From assembly GCF_021249405.1 (NCBI RefSeq), contig NZ_CP089593.1, positions 1,364,001 to 1,428,000 of the forward strand: a DNA stretch of 64,000 bases, given 5' to 3'. The first letter of the stretch is position 1. Each line of letters begins with the position of its first letter. The stretch comes from Halobacterium zhouii (lineage in GTDB: Archaea; Halobacteriota; Halobacteria; Halobacteriales; Halobacteriaceae). Below, piece by piece: positions 50,283-58,999 of the stretch. A program made the translations under genes and the position numbers. A model generated the notes under the pieces. It did not search any database. It was given only the letters and a program-made list of their open reading frames with translations, and was not told where the DNA came from.

Positions 50283-50774
50283 ATGGATTGTAGGGTGATC
50301 GTCGAGGCTGCTGTACCCGTCTACGACGTCGAGTCGGCGGACGAGGCCGTGCGGATCGCCATCTCGAAGACGGGCGAGATGCTGAACCCGGATCTGAACT
50401 ACGTCGAGATCGACATGGGCGAGCGCCACTGTCCGCACTGTCACGAGGAGTTAGAGCCCGCGTTCGTCGCCGCGGACGAGAGCCTCGTCGCACTCGAACT
50501 GGAGATGACTGTGTTCAACGTGGAACGCGAGGAACACGCCTCCCGCATCGCCCGGAAGGAGATCGGACAGCGACTCGAGAACATCCCCCTCGAGGTGCTC
50601 TCCGTCGAGGAGGTAGTAGAGAATAGCGACGAGAGCGACGAGGAAGACGGCGAAGCAGGCGCCGGCAGTGGTGACGAGACAGGCGCCGAGAGCAGTGACG
50701 AAGCAGACGACGGCAGCAGTGACGAAGCGGACGTGGTGCCGAGCGTCGACGAGATGGTGGACGACGACGAGTAG
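50283..50774 (+). CDS. UPF0212 (DUF555) family protein
   Basis: 163-aa member of an archaea-specific family of unknown function. The conserved core DCRVIVEAAVPVYDVESADE and RIAISKTGEMLNPDLNYVEI, a cysteine pair in ERHCPHCHEELEPAF (metal-binding candidate) and LELEMTVFNVEREEHASRIA are all present. The last ~50 residues are an acidic Gly/Ser/Glu tail. The ATG at 50283 is the family start. Confidence 0.88.
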   Translation: MDCRVIVEAAVPVYDVESADEAVRIAISKTGEMLNPDLNYVEIDMGERHCPHCHEELEPAFVAADESLVALELEMTVFNVEREEHASRIARKEIGQRLENIPLEVLSVEEVVENSDESDEEDGEAGAGSGDETGAESSDEADDGSSDEADVVPSVDEMVDDDE

Positions 50775-50874
50775 TCGGCGCGGGCGCTCAGAGAATCCGG
50801 GCGAGCGCACAGATTCGGCAGCACGCACGCGTCGCTACGTGGTCGCGGTCCAGAGATACTGCGTTTCTTCAGAA

Positions 50875-51114
50875 TTAGTCCGCGGAGGCGGCGACGGGCT
50901 CTGCCTCCTCGGATTCGTCGAGTGCCGACGTGATACCGTCAGAGAGCGCAAAAACAGCGGCTTTGTGGTCAGTTTTCGATTTGTGGATGGATGTCGGTCG
51001 TACACCGAGTGCGTCGTAGTCGCCGAGTTCGATGTTCGCCTCGTCACACTGTTCGTAGAAGCTTCCGACCTCTGCGAGCAGGCCGTGAAGGTGGATGAGC
51101 TCCTGCTTCTTCAT
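50875..51114 (-). CDS. UPF0058 family protein
   Basis: 79-aa archaeal family protein of unknown function: KKQELIHLHGLLAEVGSFYE and LGVRPTSIHKSKTDHKAAVF are the conserved blocks, with histidines that could bind metal. ATG at 51114 chosen over an upstream GTG because MKKQELIHLH is the usual start. Confidence 0.85.
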   Translation of the reverse strand: MKKQELIHLHGLLAEVGSFYEQCDEANIELGDYDALGVRPTSIHKSKTDHKAAVFALSDGITSALDESEEAEPVAASAD

Positions 51115-51257
51115 GACAACCACTTCTAACGGTTACGGGGTTATAGTATTATCCTGAGAGGCGTTAACACGACTCCTCGAATCCGTGAGCGGGCGTTTCG
51201 GATGAAACGAACGACGGCTGTTGAAAGGCTTTTGTGCGGTCCTCCGCTTTCCCCCAT

Positions 51258-51656
51258 ATGGACTACGACGAGCAACTCGACCGTGCGCTGGATCAGAAGT
51301 CCGACACCGAGGGCAGCGACAGTCGGTTCGAGATCCCCGAGCCGAACGTCCGCAAAGAGGGCAACGTCACCGTCTACGAGAACTTCCAGTCGACCCTCGA
51401 CAGGCTCGACCGCGAGGACGAACACGTCCTGAAGTTCATCCAGGACGAACTCGGGACGAGCGCGCAGATCGACGAGAGCGGGCGCGCGCGCCTGACCGGC
51501 GAGTTCGACCAGGACCGCGTCGAGACGGTCCTCGACGACTACGCCGACACGTACGTCATCTGTCCGGAGTGCGGGCTGCCGGACACGAATCTGGAGACCG
51601 AGGACGGCACCGAGCGCCTGCACTGTGAGGCGTGTGGCGCTCGCACCACGGTCTGA
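51258..51656 (+). CDS. Translation initiation factor aIF2 subunit beta
   Basis: 132-aa beta subunit of the heterotrimeric aIF2 that brings initiator tRNA to the ribosome. Core with VYENFQSTLDRLDREDEHVL and KFIQDELGTSAQID, and a C-terminal zinc ribbon (CPECGLPDTNL ... HCEACGA). The ATG at 51258 follows a TATA-like GGCTTTTGT. Confidence 0.93.
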   Translation: MDYDEQLDRALDQKSDTEGSDSRFEIPEPNVRKEGNVTVYENFQSTLDRLDREDEHVLKFIQDELGTSAQIDESGRARLTGEFDQDRVETVLDDYADTYVICPECGLPDTNLETEDGTERLHCEACGARTTV

Positions 51657-51685
51657 GCGGATGCAACAGGAGGCGACGGCTCGAA

Positions 51686-51868
51686 CTACGTCAGTCGTTT
51701 CAGATTCTCGAGGTCGCGGTCGGTCCGCATGAACTCGGCCGTTCGCCGCGTCGCGTGACAGTTCGGACAACTGAAGTTCTCGTCGTGGCTCGGAAGGTCA
51801 CTGGGGGTGCTCTCCCAATCCTTCTCGCACTCCGGACACAGTAGTTGGACGTACGCCTCGTTCGGCAT
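51686..51868 (-). CDS. Small zinc-ribbon protein
   Basis: 60-aa protein with two CxxC pairs (LLCPECEKDW and FSCPNCHATRR) forming a probable zinc ribbon, followed by a short charged helix (TDRDLENLKRL). Such haloarchaeal mini zinc proteins are numerous and mostly uncharacterised. ATG at 51868. Confidence 0.7.
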   Translation of the reverse strand: MPNEAYVQLLCPECEKDWESTPSDLPSHDENFSCPNCHATRRTAEFMRTDRDLENLKRLT

Positions 51869-51940
51869 AGTCACGATTGTGACCGCGGTCCGGAAAAGTG
51901 TTATCGCCGGCCGAAGCCCCGGACCGCCGAGCCGCCGGGC

Positions 51941-52564
51941 TCAGGTCTCGAGGTACGACATCGCCGCCTCGTCGTTCACCTGCGAGAAGTTGCGGTAGGC
52001 CTGCCCGACCGCCGAGAAGACCGCCGGCGTCTCCACGCAGACGACGTCGTCGGCGTGGGCCGCGAGCGCGTCGAGGGAGTCCCGTGGACCGACCGGGACC
52101 GCGAGCACGACGCTCGCCGCACCGAGTGCGCGTACCGCATCGAGGCACGCCCGCGTCGTCGCGCCTGTGGCGACACCGTCGTCGACGACCGCGACGCGCT
52201 TTCCGGCGAGGTCGAGAGGCGGGCGGCCGGCGCGGTACGTCTCGGTCTTCTCGCGAGCAGTCGTTGTCGCGCGCTCGCGCTCCGCGTCGAGGTACGCTTC
52301 GTCCACGCCGAGGCGCGCCACGAGGTCGTCGTTCAGCCAGACGGTGCCGTCACCGGCCGCCGCGCCGATTGCGAGTTCCGGATTGTGGGGTGCCCCGAGT
52401 TTCTTCGCGGCGACCACGTCGAGTGGGACGCCGAAGCGGTCGGCGACCGCTCGACCGACCGGGAGGCCGCCGCGTGGAATCGCGAGCACGACGTCCAGGG
52501 CGACGCCGCGCTGCTCGAGCAGGGAAGCGAGTCGGCGTCCGGCGTCCTCGCGGTCGGCAAACAC
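51941..52564 (-). CDS. Phosphoribosyltransferase family protein
   Basis: About 207-aa PRTase-fold protein. PRPP loop VAVVDDGVATGATTRACLDA is intact; ALDVVLAIPRGGLPVGRAVA (about 24-43) and KKLGAPHNPELAIGA match the type found in predicted phosphoribosyltransferases fused or adjacent to hydrolases. The substrate base is unknown. Start uncertain: GTG at 52564 is used because VFADREDAGRRLA is the typical family start; an ATG at 52636 is possible. Confidence 0.82.
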   Translation of the reverse strand: MFADREDAGRRLASLLEQRGVALDVVLAIPRGGLPVGRAVADRFGVPLDVVAAKKLGAPHNPELAIGAAAGDGTVWLNDDLVARLGVDEAYLDAERERATTTAREKTETYRAGRPPLDLAGKRVAVVDDGVATGATTRACLDAVRALGAASVVLAVPVGPRDSLDALAAHADDVVCVETPAVFSAVGQAYRNFSQVNDEAAMSYLET

Positions 52565-52670
52565 GCGTGAACCTTCGGTCGCAGACGACAAGTAGCTAAC
52601 CGAGAGCGAGCGTATGGCGTACAGCACAGACCGCACGCCGTCAGTTCATCGTGACCCCCGACCGCAGCCG

Positions 52671-52979
52671 TCAGTCCATCGTGACCCAGCCGAGGAAGCA
52701 CAGCGCGACCGTCTCGAGGACGCGCAACACCATCATCGCGTTCCCGGCGAGCGTCGGCATCGCGCCCGACGCGAACCAGCCGCTCAACTGGGGGTCGAGC
52801 ATGAAGTAGTAGAACGCGAGCGCGTTCTCCGCGAGCAACAGCAGTCCGAACACCAGCAGGCCGAGGGCGTGTTTCGATCGGAACTCCCAGTAGTTGGTGG
52901 CCCAGACGTAGCTCAGGGCGACCAACAGGAGGACGTTCAGTCCCGCTGCCGTGCGGGTGACGTCTATCCAGAGCCCCAT
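52671..52979 (-). CDS. Membrane protein paired with a winged-helix regulator
   Basis: 102-aa hydrophobic protein with three to four membrane segments (AAGLNVLLLVALSYVWA, HALGLLVFGLLLLAENALAF, and ETVALCFLGW). It lies 80 bases downstream of a winged-helix gene on the same strand, an arrangement I recall as recurrent in haloarchaea. Function unknown. Confidence 0.6.
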   Translation of the reverse strand: MGLWIDVTRTAAGLNVLLLVALSYVWATNYWEFRSKHALGLLVFGLLLLAENALAFYYFMLDPQLSGWFASGAMPTLAGNAMMVLRVLETVALCFLGWVTMD

Positions 52980-53059
52980 CTATGCTCCCTCGTTCGCCGC
53001 AGTCCCGATATACACTTTCCCAATTGTCTCCATACTCGAATCCTCCGTTTCGGTCGCGT

Positions 53060-53335
53060 TCACAGCTCTTCCTCCTCGATTTCCTCTACGACGTCCCAGT
53101 GGTCGCGGACGCGGTCGGTCGGTGAGTACACGTCCCCGTACCCGTCGCCCGTCTTCTCGACCACGTCGTTGTCGAGGAGGACGTCCAGGTGGTGGCGTAT
53201 CGTCTTGTAGTCGAGGTCGAGGTCCTCCGCGAGCTGGTTCGCGTTGCGCGGCCGCTCGTCGACCGCTCTGAGGATGCGCACGCGGTTCGGGCCGCCGCGC
53301 GTCCCGGTCAACACGTACCAGAGGACCGCCTCCAT
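53060..53335 (-). CDS. ArsR-like winged-helix transcription regulator
   Basis: 91-aa DNA-binding protein: GGPNRVRILRAVDERPRNAN, then LAEDLDLDYKTIRHHLDVLL as recognition helix region, and a wing (DNDVVEKTGDGYGDVYSPTD). No sensor domain. ATG at 53335, with an alternative GTG at 53347. Probably regulates itself and the membrane protein downstream; the signal is unknown. Confidence 0.8.
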   Translation of the reverse strand: MEAVLWYVLTGTRGGPNRVRILRAVDERPRNANQLAEDLDLDYKTIRHHLDVLLDNDVVEKTGDGYGDVYSPTDRVRDHWDVVEEIEEEEL

Positions 53336-53437
53336 CACGTCCACCAACTCCCGGCCGCCACGTAAAGTATCCGCCCGCTGAACCGCGCCGCCCGAACTAC
53401 GCGCCCGGACGCTGTCGAAGTACCGACCCCGGCACTG

Positions 53438-53722
53438 TCACACGGTGAAGAGGTGGCCGCTCTCGGGCACGTCGAATAGCCCGATCCGGGCGCCCGCGTC
53501 GAGCCACGCGTGCCCGTAGGAGAACGCCGCGAGCGCGTTTACGGGGTCGTCGTGCTCCCGGAAGTGGCGTCCGTCCTCGAGGTACGACCGCGCCATCTCC
53601 TCGTACTCCACCGCCGCGTCGTCGAGTGGCGTTCCCTCCGGCGCGACCGGGTCGGCTTCCGCGAGCGCGTCGGCGAGCAGTCCCTCGTAGCGGTCCATCT
53701 TCTCGTGGAGGTCCGCGGGCAT
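53438..53722 (-). CDS. DUF357 family protein
   Basis: 94-aa helical archaeal protein of unknown function. Conserved blocks are KMDRYEGLLADALAEADPV, YEEMARSYLEDGRHF and NALAAFSYGHAWLDAGARIG. No catalytic motif; helical hairpin fold predicted. Confidence 0.8.
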   Translation of the reverse strand: MPADLHEKMDRYEGLLADALAEADPVAPEGTPLDDAAVEYEEMARSYLEDGRHFREHDDPVNALAAFSYGHAWLDAGARIGLFDVPESGHLFTV

Positions 53723-53786
53723 ACCCAGGAGTCGGTGGACCGACGGCGTAAGCGCTTGGGTGCGCAGCGGCAGAACGAGAAACGGG

Positions 53787-54542
53787 CTACTCGCGGACGA
53801 GTTCCCGGTCGGCGTCGACGCGGAGGCCGAGTTCTTCGATGCGTGCGGCGGTGTGCGCGGGAACGATGCGGCCGGCGGCGCGGCGCGCGCGGACCTCGGC
53901 GACGACTGTCGCGAGGTCGTCGCCGGTGCGGACGCGGGTGACGTGCTGGAGGAAGTCGGTGTCGTAGCCAGCGTCGATGGCGCGCGCGGTGAGCGACCCG
54001 AGTTCCGGGGGTTCGTCGGCGTTGGTGAAGTCGACGGGGTCGGTAAAGCCCGCGAAGTGGACGCGCCCGCCCTGTGCGGGACCGAGGACGACGGGGCTTC
54101 GGCGGAGTTTCATCGCGGCGCTGTCGATGTCCTTGCGTCCGAGAAGCGGCGCGTCAGGGTGGAGAATGGCGGCGGAGGCGGCGTCCTCCTTGTCGAGCAA
54201 GTGGGTGATGGTGTTGCCGACGCGGGCGTCGTGCGTGGACCCGACCTGTACCTCGACTCGCGCGTCGTCGCGGGCGTCGTCGTCCAGTGCGTCCGCGACG
54301 AGGTCCCGGACCTCGGCTTCGGCGTCGGCGCCCTCGGGGACGTGGTCGTCCGGAATCAGGTCGTCCGGCCGGTAGTTCACGAGCAGGTCACCGCCGCTGT
54401 CGGCGGCCGCGCGCATCGCGTCGGCGGCCGTGGCGCGGTACAGCGACGTGGCTTCGCCGGCGTCCAGCGGCGACGTTTCGGGGAGTCGCGGGAGCACGAG
54501 GCCGTCCCGCGGCGGATCCACCAGCACGGCGATGACAGTCAT
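53787..54542 (-). CDS. Nucleotide-diphospho-sugar transferase-like protein (DUF2064-like, tentative)
   Basis: 251-aa soluble protein resembling the DUF2064 glycosyltransferase-A-like group: TVIAVLVDPPRDGLVLPRLPE at the start, LLVNYRPDDLIPDDHV, a VQVGSTHDARVGNTITHLLD block and SPVVLGPAQGGRVHFAGFTD in the second half. The usual DxD metal site is not obvious, so activity is uncertain. ATG at 54542 chosen over an upstream start. Confidence 0.5.
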   Translation of the reverse strand: MTVIAVLVDPPRDGLVLPRLPETSPLDAGEATSLYRATAADAMRAAADSGGDLLVNYRPDDLIPDDHVPEGADAEAEVRDLVADALDDDARDDARVEVQVGSTHDARVGNTITHLLDKEDAASAAILHPDAPLLGRKDIDSAAMKLRRSPVVLGPAQGGRVHFAGFTDPVDFTNADEPPELGSLTARAIDAGYDTDFLQHVTRVRTGDDLATVVAEVRARRAAGRIVPAHTAARIEELGLRVDADRELVRE

Positions 54543-54673
54543 GTGTGAGTGTCGGTGCGCGCGCGGCATGAACGCGGTGGTCTCGACCGGGACTACGTGG
54601 TGGTCTCGGCCTGATTCTCCTCTGGGCCACAGACGAGCGCGCGTCGCGGGTTCGCCGCTTGGCCGAACCGAAT

Positions 54674-54910
54674 ATGTCGGCTCGCGTGGAACGTCGACGT
54701 GTGTTCGGAAGACGACTGCTCGCGGGATTGGCGGTCGCGGTTATTCTGGTCGCGGCGCTGGGAGTGCTCACCTCGCTGAGTTCGGCGTTGGGGGTGACTG
54801 GGGCTATCGCCACGGGCGGCCTGCTCGCCGCAGTCACTGCGGCGGTGGTGGCACTCGGCGTCGGCGGCACTGGGGGGTTGGGACACACGCACACGCCGTA
54901 CTGGCGGTAG
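54674..54910 (+). CDS. Small two-helix membrane protein
   Basis: 78-aa protein with a basic head (ARVERRRVFGRRLL) and two hydrophobic segments (AGLAVAVILVAALGVLTSL and GGLLAAVTAAVVALGVGGTG), ending in a His/Thr-rich tail (GHTHTPYWR). ATG at 54674; a TTG at 54659 is possible. Family not recognised. Confidence 0.5.
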   Translation: MSARVERRRVFGRRLLAGLAVAVILVAALGVLTSLSSALGVTGAIATGGLLAAVTAAVVALGVGGTGGLGHTHTPYWR

Positions 54911-54945
54911 GACGAGAGAACCCGGCGGCGAGCGCGGGAGTCGCG

Positions 54946-55578
54946 TCAGCGACTGCGCCGGCCCTTCGTCTGCCGGTAGTCCGTCTCCGCGAGGTCGAGG
55001 AAAAAGTCGACGTATTCGTCTCGTTCGGCGTCGGTCTGGTCGGCGGGGTGGATCATCGGCGCGAGTTCGAAGCCGCGGCCGCGAATCGTCGTCGCGTGGT
55101 GGTCCTCGACGTCGAGTTCGTCGGCGGGCGTCGTGGTGTACTCCGCACCGAGTTCGGTGAGCGCGCGCTGCCCGACCGGCACGAGAATCTCCGGATTTAT
55201 CATCCGGACGTCGGCGTTCAGGTAGGGTTCGCAGGTCACGACCTCCTCCTCGGTTGGGTCGCGTTCGGGGTGGCGACACCGCGTCAGGTAGGTGAGAAAC
55301 GCGTTGTCGAGTTCGGGTTCGTCGCTGTCGGGGAGCGAGTAGTTCAGGCCGACGCTCCCGAGGATGTGCTGGAATCGCTCGCCTGCGTCGTCGCCAGTGA
55401 ACGGCACGCCCGTCTCCTCGGCGCCCGCGCTCGGCGCTTCGCCGACGAACACGAAGTCTGCACCCACGTCCCCGTAGCCGTGGACGACGCGCTCGCGGAC
55501 GTCACAGAGGCCGGGGCAGTTCCGGCACTCCTCGTCCATGCCGTAGGGGTTGTACTGGGTCTCCTGGTTCGCGTCCAC
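54946..55578 (-). CDS. Uracil-DNA glycosylase, family 4-like (iron-sulfur)
   Basis: 210-aa UDG removing uracil from deaminated DNA. Motif 1 VFVGEAPSAGAEETGVPF, motif 2 region MIHPAD, and cysteines in CRNCPGLC (C18, C21) plus CRHPERDP and VVTCEPYL suited to a [4Fe-4S] cluster. GTG at 55578 (DANQETQYNPYGMDEEC) is taken as start because a TATA-like GGTTTTGC lies about 27 bases upstream; an ATG at 55542 would remove the leading residues. Confidence 0.87.
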   Translation of the reverse strand: MDANQETQYNPYGMDEECRNCPGLCDVRERVVHGYGDVGADFVFVGEAPSAGAEETGVPFTGDDAGERFQHILGSVGLNYSLPDSDEPELDNAFLTYLTRCRHPERDPTEEEVVTCEPYLNADVRMINPEILVPVGQRALTELGAEYTTTPADELDVEDHHATTIRGRGFELAPMIHPADQTDAERDEYVDFFLDLAETDYRQTKGRRSR

Positions 55579-55714
55579 ACCCACGAGTCGGGTCGCCGCG
55601 CGCAAAACCGCTTCGCTCGACGGAGCTACGAACAGTGTCATCGCCGCTCGTCACGCTCAAACCGCGACTTCAGCCCACAGAAAGGGTTTATCCCCGTCGT
55701 GTCACGTTTCGTCC

Positions 55715-57238
55715 ATGCGACGACGGACCCTCCTCGCCTCGCTGGCGTCTGCGTCGGCGATGCTCGCGGGCTGCCAGACGCGGGCGAGCGACGCACCGAA
55801 CACCGACGACCCGACGGCGAACGGGCCGCCAGAGACGGACGAACCTGAGGACGACGGGAACAGCGGGTTTTCGGACGAGATAGCGACGACGACGCGACTC
55901 GACACGCAGCCACGAACGCTCTCGCTGTTCCCGGTGGAGTACGAGAGTCGAGACGGCGGGCGCGTGCGCCTCGCGTTCGAGTCGGGAGCGACCGCCGACC
56001 ACCCGGCGCGGGTGCGTGTGGAACTGAGGAACGAAAACGAGTTCTCGAACGTGTTCCGACTGGGGAACCATCCGCCGTTCCAGAGCAATCCCCGGTTCAC
56101 CCCCGAGATGCTCGACCAGAGCACCACAATCGACCCCGGACAGATCTACCTCGCGCCGCTGCCGGACCAGTCCCTTCCCGTGGTCGCGCCAGACCTGGAA
56201 CGCGGCCCGGAAGGCGTCTGGCGGTTGGCGCAGTCCGTGGTTCCGCGGTGGCTCCCGGAGACCCATCGCCTCGACGCGGGCGAATCCGTCTCCGTGACGT
56301 TCGCGGTGGTCGGCGGTCACGACAGCGAGGGCCCGTGCGAGGCGACGCAGTACCAGAACGAGTTCGGCGTCGAGAACAACGCGCTCACACTCGCCGCGTG
56401 GAACCACGACCAACCGGGGCCGTCCGGCGACTCGCGCTTCGAGGGTGAGTCCTTCCCGCTACTCCCCGGCGACGACGGTGGCGAGAGCGCTGCCGAGACG
56501 GCGTGGTTCCACGAGGCCGACTCCGAGTCGAGTGTGTTCCTGGAACCGAGTGCAGAACAGACCGGTCTCCCCGCGAACCTCTCCTTTACGCTCGTCAATC
56601 ACACCGAAGAGGTAGCCACCGGCAATCCGTACTACTGGTCGCTACACAAACTCGCCGACGGCGAGTGGCAGAAGGTCGCACCGCAGGCGTACCTCCTCCC
56701 GATGGGGTACGTCGCGCCCGGCGATACCAAGGAGTACGGTCTTCGCGTGACCCACGGTGACCCCGACGCCTGCTCGGAGTCCGGAGTTGACGTCCAGGAA
56801 GTCGGGCCGTCCCCGATGGAAGTCGGCTACCTCGGCGGCGGCACGTACGCCTACGAGGTAGGGATGAGCGTCGACGACAGAACCCACGCGGCCGTCTTCG
56901 ACGTGGACGCGCCACCGGTCGAGATCGAGGCCGAGGACGGCGTCGACGCGACGCAGGAGGGCGATTCAGTCACCGTCACCAGCTCCCGGTGGAACGCCGG
57001 TCACGGCCGCAGGATTCTGACAGTCACGCGGGTTGACAGCGCCGACCGCGTCGTACTTCCAGAAGTTGCAGCACGCCGCCCCCAGTTCCGGAACACGCTT
57101 CCGTTCTTCGCAGCGGGCGTGACCACCGTGGAACTTCGAACGAGCGACGGGGTCGCCCGGTTCCGCGACGACCAGCCCCAGCGCTTCGAGGTTCAGGGAC
57201 AGGCCTACGAAGCGAGCGTCGAGATTATCGAAGAGTAA
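55715..57238 (+). CDS. Putative Tat-exported lipoprotein of unknown function
   Basis: 507 aa. Signal MRRRTLLASLASASAMLAGC has a twin arginine, a short hydrophobic core and lipobox LAGC, so it is probably Tat-exported and lipid-anchored, as usual in haloarchaea. An acidic Asp/Glu/Pro/Asn linker follows (about 22-55), then a ~450-residue beta-rich exterior domain. I see no catalytic motif; repeated beta-sandwich-like segments (FTLVNHTEEVATGNPYYWSL, YAYEVGMSVDD) suggest binding. TATA-like GGGTTTATC about 27 bases before the ATG. Confidence 0.75.
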   Translation: MRRRTLLASLASASAMLAGCQTRASDAPNTDDPTANGPPETDEPEDDGNSGFSDEIATTTRLDTQPRTLSLFPVEYESRDGGRVRLAFESGATADHPARVRVELRNENEFSNVFRLGNHPPFQSNPRFTPEMLDQSTTIDPGQIYLAPLPDQSLPVVAPDLERGPEGVWRLAQSVVPRWLPETHRLDAGESVSVTFAVVGGHDSEGPCEATQYQNEFGVENNALTLAAWNHDQPGPSGDSRFEGESFPLLPGDDGGESAAETAWFHEADSESSVFLEPSAEQTGLPANLSFTLVNHTEEVATGNPYYWSLHKLADGEWQKVAPQAYLLPMGYVAPGDTKEYGLRVTHGDPDACSESGVDVQEVGPSPMEVGYLGGGTYAYEVGMSVDDRTHAAVFDVDAPPVEIEAEDGVDATQEGDSVTVTSSRWNAGHGRRILTVTRVDSADRVVLPEVAARRPQFRNTLPFFAAGVTTVELRTSDGVARFRDDQPQRFEVQGQAYEASVEIIEE

Positions 57239-57242
57239 GCGG

Positions 57243-57584
57243 TCAGAACGTCGCCGTCGGCGCGCGCTCGACGGTCCCGATGTCGTGGAGGTGCTCGTCG
57301 CAGACAGAGAACGTGTGGTCGGTGACCTCGTAGTCGACGCGGGAGACGCTCGCGCCGCCCTCCTCGTGGAGTTCCGGGAGCCACTTCGGGAGCGCGTAGA
57401 AGGCGTCGCGGTCGCAGAACGCGCAGTCCTCGACGGCGGCCCACTGGCCGCGTTCGAGGCTCTTGCCGAACTCCTCGCGCTCGCAGTTCACGCAGAGCGC
57501 GCCGACCCGGCGGTCGCTGAGGACGTCCACGACCGCCCGGTTGTAGCCGGCTTCGTTGCCGCAGGCGATGCATTCGCGTTCCAT
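57243..57584 (-). CDS. Cysteine-rich zinc-binding protein, haloarchaeal
   Basis: 113-aa protein with three CxxC-type pairs: ECIACGNEAGYNR at the start, LCVNCEREEFG and DCAFCDRDAFY, plus a later FSVCDEHLHD, enough for two zinc sites. No known domain recognised. It converges with the lipoprotein gene, 4 bases apart. Confidence 0.65.
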   Translation of the reverse strand: MERECIACGNEAGYNRAVVDVLSDRRVGALCVNCEREEFGKSLERGQWAAVEDCAFCDRDAFYALPKWLPELHEEGGASVSRVDYEVTDHTFSVCDEHLHDIGTVERAPTATF

Positions 57585-57681
57585 CGTTCGGACGGGAGAA
57601 ATTCGGGGCGAACGACTTAAGGCTGACTAAGCGTGTCGGAAATCACTCACGTTCGGTGGCGAAAACTGGACCGCGAACTGT

Positions 57682-58833
57682 TCACTCGTTGCGCGGACTG
57701 CTCGGATGGTAGTCGGTGTCGTACTCGCCAGGCTGGTCGTCCACCCGGTCGGGGTTGATGTGCCCGCCAAGCAGCATGAAGTCGAGTGCGGTGAGCCAGC
57801 ACAGCGCCTCCACGACCGGCACGCCCCGCGGCGGCAACACCGGGTCGTGGCGGCCGACGACCTGGGCGGTCTTCTCCTCGCCGGTCTCCCAGTCCACCGT
57901 CTGCTGTTCTTTCGGAATCGACGTCGGCGCGTGCAGCGTCACCTCGCCGTAGATGGGTTGGCCGGTGGTGATACCACCCTGCAGACCGCCGTGGTCGTTT
58001 CCGACTGGTTCGGGGTCGCCGTCGCTACCGAACTGCCAGTCTTCGTTTCGCTCTTTGCCAGTGTGCCCGCGCGCCTCGCGCCCGAGTCCGAACTCGAAGG
58101 CGGTGGTCGCCGGGACGGCCATCATCGCCTGTCCCAGTCTCGTCTCCACGGAGTCGAAGCGCGGCGCGCCGAGTCCACGAGGGACGCCCCGGATTTCGAA
58201 CTCGATGCTGCCACCGATAGAGTCGCCTTCTTCCTGGTACTGCTCGACGAGCGCCTGCATCTCCTCGGCGGTCTCGGGGTCCGCACAGCGCACGTCGTTG
58301 TCCTCGGTGTGCTCGACCATCTGCTCAAACGTGACGTCGTCGGCCTCGACGTCGCCGATCTGGTTGACGTGCGCGGCCACCTCGACGCCCTCGGGTTCGA
58401 GCACCTGCTTGGCTATCGCGCCCGCGGCGACCCAGTTCACCGTCTCGCGTGCCGACGACCGCCCGCCGCCGCCCCAGTTCCGCGTGCCGAACTTCGCGGA
58501 GTACGTGAAGTCGCCGTGCGAGGGCCGGGGGGCAGTGACGAACGGTTCGTACTTTCCGGATTGCGCGTCCTTGTTCTGGATGGTCATGCCGATGGGCGTC
58601 CCCGTCGTGTAGCCGTCCTGGATTCCCGACTCGATGCGCACCTCGTCGGGTTCACCCCGCGACGTGGTAATCATCGACTGCCCGGGCTTCCGCCGGTCGA
58701 GTTCGCGCTGGATGGTCTCCTCGTCGAGTTCGACGCCGGCGGGACAGCCGGAGACGACGACGCCCATCCCGGGCCCGTGGCTCTCGCCGTAGGTCGTCAC
58801 CTGGAACAGTCGCCCGAACCGATTGCCGTTCAT
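57682..58833 (-). CDS. aroC: Chorismate synthase
   Basis: 383-aa FMN-dependent enzyme making chorismate from EPSP, the last shared step to aromatic amino acids. N-terminal signature GNRFGRLFQVTTYGESHGPG (3-22) and GGGGRSSARETVNWVAAGAI are intact; C-terminal HDPVLPPRGVPVVEALCWL is typical. The last ~25 residues are an acidic/polar addition. Encoded near aroA and a tyrA-like gene. Confidence 0.96.
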   Translation of the reverse strand: MNGNRFGRLFQVTTYGESHGPGMGVVVSGCPAGVELDEETIQRELDRRKPGQSMITTSRGEPDEVRIESGIQDGYTTGTPIGMTIQNKDAQSGKYEPFVTAPRPSHGDFTYSAKFGTRNWGGGGRSSARETVNWVAAGAIAKQVLEPEGVEVAAHVNQIGDVEADDVTFEQMVEHTEDNDVRCADPETAEEMQALVEQYQEEGDSIGGSIEFEIRGVPRGLGAPRFDSVETRLGQAMMAVPATTAFEFGLGREARGHTGKERNEDWQFGSDGDPEPVGNDHGGLQGGITTGQPIYGEVTLHAPTSIPKEQQTVDWETGEEKTAQVVGRHDPVLPPRGVPVVEALCWLTALDFMLLGGHINPDRVDDQPGEYDTDYHPSSPRNE

Positions 58834-58999
58834 TGTCGGACGATGCGTCCCGAGGACGGTAAGCCTCTCGCTCCCCGCAACCCCCGACCGGACCGCTACA
58901 CCACACGCGAACCAACATATTCATGGATACTATCCGGCAGAGTCTTCGATATTTCGACACAGATAAGGCACGCCAGGTCGTTCGTCCCGAGGGTTCACA

